A stretch of 64,000 nt of DNA from Primula veris (Eukaryota > Streptophyta > Magnoliopsida > Ericales > Primulaceae): the NCBI GenBank assembly GCA_963682055.1, contig OY821743.1, forward strand, positions 28,258,702-28,322,701, read 5' to 3'. The notes beneath the pieces were generated by a model. The model was given only the letters and a program-made list of their open reading frames with translations, was not told the origin of the DNA and made no database searches. Of this stretch, positions 54,861 to 64,000 are shown one piece after another (the stretch's first letter is position 1; every line of letters starts with the position of its first letter). Made by a program: the position numbers and the translations under genes.

Positions 54861-57800
54861 TTAGAAATTCGTCAAAATCTTTTCATTAAGAACACCATTA
54901 GCTGTAAGGAGAGAAGTAACTTCCTGCAAAGAGCAAGAAATACTGGATATCATCAGAATCTGAAAACTGCTTTTATCCGCATATAGAAATGAGATGACGA
55001 ACTCATAATGTAGATATTAACTCTAATGCAACATTACAACATTTATGGTACAGAAAGAGGCGTATGTTCTTATTTGCACTGAATCTGCAAAGTCTCATTT
55101 AACATAGTTATGTACTTGTAAAGTTTAGCCATCGTAAAGCTTTAAATGTAACTACCAAAACAAATTGTTAAAGAAAAATTGTCAGATATAATATGATGGC
55201 TCCACCAAGCTTCACCTGCCTTTGGGATTCTCATTTAAGGAAAAAAAAAACTTCAATTTTCTGATGATAAACATGTGTTAACTTGACTGGCTTACAAAAA
55301 GTCCCGAACAACAATACCATAGGCACAGCTTATGAAAGAACGAAATGAAGGTATTTCTCATAATTAAGAATCAAACGATACAAAGCATTTGGTGATACTG
55401 ACATCTAAAAGCTGTTAATCCCCTATTAGTATAAAGATAGATCGAGTCGTTGAAAAACAGATGAAGTGCTATCTTCACTGTCTCACTCAAACCTTGCTAA
55501 GCTACAAATACAATATCTGCGTTTTTGTTCATACAACCCCCTAGAACCGGATGCCATAACCAACGTATAAAATTTTCCGATAGTAAGAAAAACAGAAAAG
55601 AAATAATCGGAGAGAAAACTTCAGAATCAAATACCCACACACAGTCAGAAATTAGACACAAGTGAAAAAACATTTTTATAGCACCACAAGTAATTGAATA
55701 TAACAGAAATTTAAAATTATGTACTAACCTCCGCCATCTGTTTCTGTCCACACAGTACAACTCCTGTTCCCTGGGGACTATTTATTTCTTTGGCTCTAGC
55801 AAAAGCAGCCTTGAAAAACAATTGCAGACAAGAAAAGGACCAAAGCGTTAAATTCTGTCAAATAAGCCTTAGTATACAATAAAGGCAAAGAACACATAAG
55901 CTGAAGTTTCCTACTGAGTAACTGACCTGTACATAACCACGTTCACCACTCCAATTATCATCTGGTTGCGATAGAACAGGCACAATTTTAACACCCGAAG
56001 CTTCCCATTCTTTAAACCTATCCTATTGGAAAAAAGTACGGAGCATATAAGAAAATGTGACCATAATCAAACCTAACAAAGTTCACCATAAATTTGAAAA
56101 AGAAATAGTGAACAAAACCTGATACGCCATCCTTTGAAGGTTTCTAGCTCCATAATAAAGCCTTACATCAGGTCGTTTGCCGGCATCAAATCCTGTCTCA
56201 ATCAAAGAACGGATTGGACTGCATCAAACCAAATAAATGATAAAGGAAACAGTCAGGGGAAAACATAAAGTAACATATGATGCATACTGCGTCCTACATA
56301 AAAAGAAGAAAAATCTATTACAATCTCAAATAAGCTATCATAATAAATGAATAACAAGATAAAACAATGCCACCAAGCACACATGCAAGAGAACTCCAAC
56401 GGAAACAATCAAAGATTGTTTTGTGGTTGTCAAATGAAGTCCATCCAATGCGAAGCCATAAAATATAAGCAATTTTTTTTTCAAAATTTCGAGAGTCCAC
56501 TTATTCGCCATTAAATTATAATAACATATGTGTGAAAGAAAAAACTGGCAGATATGCCATTAAATTAAACTATGGATTTATATGAAACACAAACGCTGTG
56601 TTTGGGGGAAGTATAAAAAAACTTACACAAACTAATAAAAAATGGGCAAGGGAAGGTTACTGAATTAGATAAGTTGCATGCTTAGATGTCTAGGCAAGCA
56701 AGAGTAATTGGCAAACGTTAGGTGTCCAAGCTCATCATTATAACTAGGAAAGATCAACTGCATAATAAGCGACCTTAAAACTCCACAATTTAATTGATTA
56801 TCTTTCATTTTCTGAGGTACTTATGCTCCAAGTCTGTCATCCAAAAAGTAGGATAGAGCGATCCCCGATCCGTTCCAAACGAAATGATTTTTTTCATTTC
56901 CACTACATTGCGTATGCGTTAACACAGAGCCAAGGTCCACAGCTTGCACCTCAACCATCTATCTGATGTGGCAATTTTTTTTGTAACTATGTGGGATGCT
57001 AGGGTGATAAAAGGCTAAACTTGTTTTTTTTGATATAAAACGTATATGGTAAGAATTGATTTTTCTCTTAATTTGCAGGGTGTTGTAACCCCTTCCACTG
57101 AACCTAAGTACTTATTAAGTCGGCACTATTATTACTGGTAAAAAGACATAAATGAATAGTGATAGAAACAGACAGTGTTTCATATTGAAATGAAATGGAA
57201 AAGAATTACCTGATTCCCAGTCCAGCAACAAAAATTAAAACAGTGAACCAATTCTAAACCTTAAATTACAAGAGAGGTAAAATGTGAATCATACAAAATC
57301 TAGCTCGAATGGCTTCGACTCGTGAATATAACCTTCGGAACTGCATTTAACAGATCTAGCAAAAGAACAAAGTAGCCACTGTAACACTGCTACTTATAAA
57401 TCAGCCAAAACGTATTGTAGATATAATCGGGTTCCATCATTAGACTCTTGTTTAAAGTAACATCGTCCTTCAAAATAACTAAGCAACCACAACCATTACT
57501 AGTAAAAGTACAAATAAAGAAAAACACAAACAGCCGATTTCAATGAAGCCAGGGGAGGAACTAGACTAGGCTTTAGAGAGTGTAGCAATGCCACCCCTAA
57601 ATTAAATTGGAACGTTTCTTTTTAATGTACTCTAAAAAAATTACCCATTTAAGACTTTCAGCCGCCGCCTAATAACAAACAAAGAAAAGCCCCAATGGAA
57701 TACACCCAAATGAATTGAGACCTAAAAGATAAGTAATGAAATGATCCTAATCTGTACCTATTTCCAGATCCAATAGCGCACATCAAAACAATGGGGTAGT

Positions 57801-60800
57801 CATCCAGTGGCGAAAATGAATACTACTCGGTAGTCGGTAATCAAAAAACACAAATCTTCGTCATAAATACTAGTACTACATATTAAGATCGCTCCTCACA
57901 TTTTTTGTTAATTTTCTGTAGATACTAATAAAAAGATGAACAATAATAAAAAGATTGTGATTGAGGGTAATACCTAATTCCAGATCCAGTAGCGAATATC
58001 AGGACAGTAGGATAATCCTCCGCTGGCGAAATGAGATCAATCCCAAAACCCTTCCCCATAGCTCGAGTCACCTCTACCAAATCACCTTTTCTTAGCCCGC
58101 AAACTGCCTCGGCTGTAGACCCCTCTACCGCCTTTACCAAAAACTCCATCTCCCCACGCTCCTCCGCTACCTATTTATATTTATGTTAGAATACCCAACA
58201 TATTTAAAAAAAAACACATTTTTCAAGTCATCCAATCCCATATATTTCAGAAATAACACCAGATGCCTGTTTCGCAACTGCTTTTTTTCTAAGCTTTTTT
58301 TGTCTTTCTGCTTAAAAATAGCTATAGGTGTTTGCTGTTATAGCTTATAGAAAGTGCCTTTTGGGTAAAAAAAAATGCTCAAACACAGAGAAGCTAGGAA
58401 TTTGGCGCTTCTTTTAGCTTTTACACAGAGAAACACCAAAACAGAAAGTTTCTAATAAAATTCGATCGTAAATTAAGCGAAAATAAGTAAAAGGTGACTT
58501 GTCAGTCAAAATAAGCTGTACGTCATTTATTATTAAAAAAACTCAGGTGGTGCCAAACACTAGTTTTAATGAAGCAACCTTTCTTCTCAATGCTTTTTTT
58601 AAGCAGCTTTTCAACAACAACAAAAAAAAACGACGCCAAACGCGCCCTAAGTAATTACAAAGTAACAAAATAGCCCTGCAAACTGTATATAGATAGATCT
58701 ATGCTTCTCCCTCTGCTCCATACTACTTGTCCACTACGATTACACATGCATTTCGAGATGCATAATTTCTGTGATTTAATAACCGGAACGACAAATTTGA
58801 AATAACTTTCACATAATTAAATTCAGTTTGAGGAAATACAAGCTTTTTCAAATTTGTCACTTTATCAGTTTAGGCTATAATTATTTGCATCTCAAAACGC
58901 ACTCATTTCAAGGTGGACAAGTGCGAGTTCTATCTAGTCCTCATGCTTCTGAAACATAACATCTTAGTCCAAGAGAAACATATAACAGACCTTCGGAGTA
59001 GAAGCAGAGCGGAAGCTATAAATTTTGAGTATATACAAGTCTTTTCAAAATTTTCATTTAACCAATCTCGATACATATTATATACATCTCAAAAATGAAC
59101 GCGTGAACAATTAAATAGAAACATAGCTGATTATAAGTCAAAGGTGCAAGTTTAATCTAGTCATCCAGTTCCTGAAACATAACACAACTAGTCCAAGAGT
59201 AACAAATAGCAGACCTTAGGAGACGATGCCAAACGCACCCTAACTCTAAGTAGCTATAAAGTGACAAGATAATCCAGAAAACTGTATATAGATAGATCTA
59301 AACTATAAGTTACAGGTGCAAGTTCAATCTAGTCTTCATGTTCCTGAACCATAACAGCAATAGTCCAAGATAAACACATAACACTGTAAATAGAATCATA
59401 GATAGATCAATACTACTATAAGTAATAAGTTAGAGGTGCAAGTTTAATCCAGTCCTATTGTTTCAGAAACATAACACAATCGGTCCAAAGAGAAACAAAT
59501 AACAGACCTTCAGAGCGGACGTTATGGCCAAGAAAGCAGGTTTATCTATGCTGCTCCCTCGGTTCCATACTACTTGTCCAGTACGATTGTACGATGCTTA
59601 ATTTTTATGATTAAACTATCGAAATGACAAATTTGAAAAAAAAACTTGCTCATAATCTAATTTAGCAATTTAGGTACAAATCAATTGCATCTCAAAAATG
59701 CACGTGTGAACAATTAAATAGGAACATAGCTGATTAAAAGTCAAAGGTGCAAGTTCAATCTAGTCCTCAAATTCCTGAAACATAACACAACTAGTCCAAG
59801 AGAAACAAATAACAGACCTTAGGAGACGATGCCAAACACACCCTAAGTAGCTTGATAAGACAATTCAGAAAACTGTATATAGATAGATCTATTTGATAAG
59901 TTAGAGGTGCAAGTTCAATCTAGTCCACATGTTTTGGAAACACAACACAATCAGCCCAAAATAAACAGATAACAGACCTCGAAGCGGAAGCAATAAAATA
60001 TGAATATAAATTGACGTAATGACAAATTTGAAGTTTCTTACATATAGTCAAAGTCAATTTGAGCATAATAGCATATGCAAATTTTTTTCTTCAAATTACT
60101 CATTTTAGCAATCTCGATACGAATTATATGCATCTCAAAGATAGGAACAAAGCTGAGTATAAATTAGCGGTGCAAGTTCAATCTAGTCCTCAAGTTCCAG
60201 AAACACAACACAATCAGTCCAAGAGAAACAAATTAATTATCTGCAAGTTTTTTAAATTTATCACTTAATCAATTTTAGGCACGAATTATATGCATCAAAT
60301 TCAATTTAGTCCTCATGTTTCAGAAACATAACACAATCGGTCCAAGAAAAACAAATAATTATCTGCAAGTTGTATAAATTTATCACTCAAATCAATTTAG
60401 ATACGAATTATTTGCATCAAGTTCAATCTAGTCCTTAAGTTTCAGAAACACAACACAGTCAGCCCAAAACAAACAAATAATTATCTGCAAGTTGAGTATC
60501 TCATATCTGCAAGTTTTTTAAATCTATCAATCAATCAATTAGGTGCGAATTATTAGCATCAAGTTCAATCTAGTCCTCATGTTTCAGAGCAAACAAAATC
60601 AGTCCAAGAGAAACAAATAATCATCTACAAGTTGAGTATCTCATATCTGCAATTCTTTCCAATTTTCAATCAATCAATTAGGTACGAATTATTTGCACCA
60701 AATTCAATCAAGTCCTCATGTTTCTAAAACATAACACAATCAGCCCAAAATAAACAAACAACAGACCTTTAGAGACGAAGCAATAGCCAAGAAAGCTGGC

Positions 60801-61529
60801 GTCTCCATGTTCGGCAGCTTTTTGACAAATAAAAGCAGACGCCAAACATGCCCTAAGTAATTATAAAGTGAAAAACAGTTCCGTAAGGACCGTAATATAC
60901 ATAGATCTATGCTACTCTCTCTATTCCATATTACTACGATTATACGTGCAGTTTGTGATGCATAATTTGTGTGAATAAATTGCCAAAATGACAAATTTGA
61001 AGTCAAAATTTAATTTGAGTATATGCAAGTTTTTTCAAATTTGTCATTTTAGGTACGTTATATACATCTAAAAAATGTCCATATATTCGTAGTCTACAAT
61101 TAAATTGCAAGATGGGGAGTAGTATAAGTTAGAGCTACAAAAGTTCAATCGAGTCCTAAAGTTTCAGAAACATAACACAATAAGCCCAAAACAAACAAAC
61201 AAACAACAGACCGTAGGAGCAGATGCTATAGCCAAGAAAGCGGGCTTCTCAGTATTAGGCAATCTGAGCTGTAAATACTGTCCCGGTAACGTATGGGACA
61301 GCGCTATCTCCTCCGATACGTTGACGGTGACGTGGAACAGTGATTCGGCGGCGCGGTGGATCGACGTTAGCGGAGACGGAGCGAACACGACGGAGTCCTG
61401 ACGGAGAGCAGCGGCGGAGACGGAGAAGAGACGGCGGCGGGTGACGTGGCGGAGGAGAGTCATGTGGGGAGCATTTAAGAGAGGGGGTAGGGTTATGGGA
61501 GGAGAGAGAGAGAGGGAGAGTGTGGTCAT
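54861..61529 (-). CDS. Ferredoxin-NADP reductase-like protein, PKIWI502 type
   Basis: Six exons: 61529-61212, 58170-57974, 56218-56119, 56022-55927, 55809-55729 and 54923-54861. All introns are GT-AG, and the joined frame is 285 codons including the stop. Residues 1-45 are Ser/Thr/Leu/Arg-rich with few acidic residues, fitting an organelle (probably plastid) transit peptide. An FAD-domain-like part follows (FHVTVNVSEE, LPGQYLQLRLP), then the nucleotide-binding ATGSGISPIRSLIE across the exon 2/3 border. LYYGARNLQRMAYQ and VVLCGQKQM complete the FNR-like C-terminal domain, with the end at KILTNF. It resembles the plant 'fruit protein PKIWI502' family, which is a predicted oxidoreductase with unproven substrate. 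Intron 1 is about 3 kb and repeat-filled. Other ATGs upstream of residue 23 are possible starts. Confidence 0.9.
58262..58651. repeat. Miniature-element-like repeat in intron 1 of the FNR-like gene
   Basis: GCCTGTTTCGCAACTGCTTTT at the left faces GACGCCAAACGCGCCC at the right. The inside is rich in AAGCTTTT and GCTTTT, like the insertions in OPR introns (about 3895-4215, 29640-29930, 39530-39830). Confidence 0.5.
58900..61205. repeat. Tandemly repeated block in intron 1 of the FNR-like gene
   Basis: At least ten imperfect copies of a block containing GTGCAAGTTCAATCTAGTCC, CAGAAACATAACACAATC and CCAAGAGAAACAAATAAC. Some copies also carry the end of exon 1 with its splice donor, for example 60777-60823 (NMETPAFLAIASSLK) and 59508-59550 (DKPAFLAITSALK). 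Degenerate ones lie near 58980, 59210 and 59815. Confidence 0.8.
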
Positions 61530-61662
61530 TGTAGAGAGAGAGTGTGTGTATATGTATGTATAGGTTTTGGTTTTGGGCGACGATTACGGGGAGAGAGAGA
61601 GAGAGAGGGGCGGTTTATTTATTTAATTGTTTTAGTTGATTTGTGGAGCAATGAGGAGATGA

Positions 61663-61668
61663 CACGTG
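61663..61668. promoter_or_regulatory. G-box upstream of the FNR-like gene
   Basis: CACGTG in the context GACACGTGGC, about 135 bp upstream of the start codon. GA-rich repeats (61500-61525, 61590-61610) lie between, probably in the 5' leader. Confidence 0.45.
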
Positions 61669-61869
61669 GCGATAAACTGTTTAGTTGTGGTGGATATGCC
61701 TAACGAATTGGACGGAACCAAGTCGAACCGACGGGAACAGACTGAACAACCCCGAGTTATTCCGATTGAAATTCTCTCTAGTCCTTTATTTGGAATGCAC
61801 CTTGTTTGTCTTTCACCAAACTTTCAATCAAACGTTGAGATTGATTTAGAACACAAGTTATAATTACGC

Positions 61870-64000
61870 TATATTACGTTTCAGCTCTCCTTCAACTTAT
61901 TACCTAGATTGCTTTACGAGGTTTGTCATGCTTCAAATTTAAGAACTCTGTGTTAAAGAGCACATGTTTATGCTTGAAATTATTCTATGCATTTGATAAT
62001 TTATAAAAGAACGTAACTTTGACATAATTTTATGTTGCTAACCGCATTAACTTGAAAGCTAAAAATCTCATGGATCATAGGTTCACAACGCAAAGGATTG
62101 ATTTACTAGATGGGTGAATTCAAATAGACAAATGGTACTGCAAATTTAATATTTAAAAACTGTAATTTGTAAAATTTAGTTGAGTTTGTAATAGAAATGA
62201 GATTTGGACCAACTAAAACAAATCGTGTTCGACTAAAACCAACAAAAAGATATGACTAGTAGAAAACCTATTTCGCCAATTAATTGATTCAACGAAAAGT
62301 TATAAAAGTAAATATAGAATTAGTAAGCACTAAATTAAGACAAGTAACAAGGCCTCATTTTTTCAATTACACGTATTGAAAAATTATTGTTTATTGATTA
62401 ATATCACTTATATTTCACTATAAAAAAAAATACAAATAGCTATGGTAACTGTGACGGGTTTTTTTGTAATGAGTTTAATAGCTACGAGAATTGTGAGGAA
62501 TTTGTGACAGGACCGTCAATATGTGACAGTTTTATAACATGATGGTCAATTTGTGACAGTTTTGTGATAGATTTTGATCATCATAAAATCAATATTATTT
62601 TATATTGTTTGTTTTATATTTACCGGTTATGCCACTAGACAGCTAGAGTATATCAAACAATTTTTTCTTCTCTTTAATTCGGTAATTATTTCATGCTTCT
62701 AGTGAACATTAACAGTCAAAACACATTTTAATTTTAAAAGATAATTAAATATGAAGGTAAAGTTGATAAATTTTTTAATAATAGTTCCTCATTTTAAGAG
62801 AAATAACATAATTGACTCATATATTTTTTGGAATAAATATAATGACGTTAGACACATCTGAAGTAAAAATATCAAAAAAAAACATTCTTAGGAAAACGTT
62901 TTTTCTCATCAAATTTCAAACCAAAAACATTATCCGCCGATGTGACGGATGATATAGACCAATCTTTCTGCTTGTGATTTTAAAAAATAATTTTCACCTA
63001 ATACTTGATTAGTATATCTAATCCGCCAAATCAGTGGGTAAGATTTTTGGGTCAGATATTTGGGTGACTATAGCAACACTCCTAGTTAAATAACACATAA
63101 TTAAAGAAAACAGTCTAGTTAGAATAGTTTATTATATTTAATAAGTTATAATTAAAAAATTATATTTAAACACGATTTAATAAAAAATCATATTAATATT
63201 ATTATTGGAAAAAAAAATTAATTTAAGACATATTTTTTAAATTTAATATGTGTCTCCAAAATATTTGAGACAGCTCTGGCTAAATGTGTTAGGTTTCACA
63301 TTCAATATGAAGAAAGTATGATGATGTTGGACAATGACGTTCAATAATTAACTTAACAAGCCGAACAAATAGACCAGGTTCCTTTCCTTTATCAAATAAG
63401 TCCTGAATATTTGTTAATGCATGCTAATTACCGTTATAAAATAGGAGTATGAACAAAGCCACTAAAGACCTCATAAACGACCTTTTTCATGAACGGTTCA
63501 GTTTTCAAAATCCAGATAGAACAATATGAAAAGACATGTCAAGAAAACTTTCATACCTTTAATATATTTGAGTAAACATATTCGGTCTATTGGGATTTAA
63601 GTAAAATAAATAAAGTAACGAACATAAATGTGATCACTGCGGGTTTAATTGAATATGTGTTTAAGAAATTAATATTTGCTATACATTAAGCATTAGCGAC
63701 GCATTTTGTTGCCCGTTCTCAAACTCTGTGTAATAATTTCAGTGTCATCTCCAGCATTTTGGAGACCCAAAGCCGATAAAAAAAATGGGTCATAAATACT
63801 AACATTACTTTAACCATTAAAATATATAAAAAAACACTCAAATTGATAATTTATTATTTTTCCCACCATGCTTTTAAGTAAATAATTCAGCACAACCACA
63901 CCTGATAAATAATAAATTACTGAATCAAACGAATATACAAAATTGAGAATAAATATACTCAATTAAAATATTAATTTAAAACCTCCAAATTTAATTGTCT
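61870..64000. other. AT-rich flank with a CACTA-like fragment, no gene seen
   Basis: No open frame with family motifs. At 62416-62600 a CACTA-like start (CACTATAAAAAAAAATAC) with TGTGACAG and GTGACAGTTTTGTGA repeats resembles the miniature CACTA element at 47529, but a matching right end is not found. Confidence 0.45.

Noticed and set aside
57540..57620. hAT-like element end CAGGGGAGGAACTAG in an FNR-like gene intron
   Set aside because: Only one end is seen and no partner inverted repeat or target duplication was found. The same applies to similar text near 39828 and 43755.
59000..61200. CRISPR-like regular repeats
   Set aside because: The copies are imperfect, directly adjoining and of irregular spacing in a plant intron, with no unique spacers. 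They are tandem duplications.

Overview
The window is nuclear DNA of a flowering plant, most likely a eudicot. The host sequence is AT-rich and its genes have GT-AG introns. It carries nested LTR retrotransposons and many small DNA transposons. Nothing in the sequence identifies the species.

Genes. Three tandem copies of a 12-oxophytodienoate reductase gene (OPR, old yellow enzyme family, cytosolic OPR1/2 type) lie on the minus strand, named here OPR-A, OPR-B and OPR-C from left to right. OPR-B (26116-30610) is intact: five exons, 373 codons plus stop. OPR-A has its exon 1 at 24161-24240 and its other four exons at 377-3172. Its first intron holds an 18.8 kb retrotransposon, and it has also lost the splice acceptor of exon 3. 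OPR-C (36429-42680) has a stop codon in exon 3, a Copia fragment inside exon 1 and an unusual HGAN motif in the active site. A fourth minus-strand gene (54861-61529) has six exons encoding 284 residues of a ferredoxin-NADP-reductase-like protein of the PKIWI502 type.

Nested retrotransposons (5158-23913). A Ty3/Gypsy element of the Tat lineage lies on the minus strand with 5-bp target duplications TCATC. OPR-B keeps the unoccupied site. The element has gag, protease, reverse transcriptase, two RNase H domains and integrase, all broken by stops and frameshifts. It also has a separate antisense gene on the plus strand (three exons, 14386-16960). That gene's TATA box and G-boxes (5951-6209) are now cut off from its coding region by a SIRE-like Ty1/Copia element (6283-14351, target duplication CTCTC). 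The Copia element is itself decayed: its integrase has lost two catalytic aspartates and its RNase H region is missing.

The right half is mostly noncoding. It contains upstream DNA shared by OPR-B and OPR-C, including an ocs-like bZIP palindrome upstream of OPR-B; a 21-bp minisatellite; a GTACGG-rich inverted-repeat element; a large fold-back element with a CACTA miniature element inside it; a Mutator-like element with a perfect 9-bp target duplication; a hAT-like miniature element; a retroposon with a 15-bp target duplication; and serial duplications of the exon 1/intron 1 boundary within the FNR-like gene.

As a functional reading, the locus is a small oxylipin/xenobiotic reductase cluster with one apparently working copy and two decaying ones. 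The repeats record the order of events: tandem duplication of OPR, then Gypsy insertion into OPR-A, then Copia insertion into the Gypsy.
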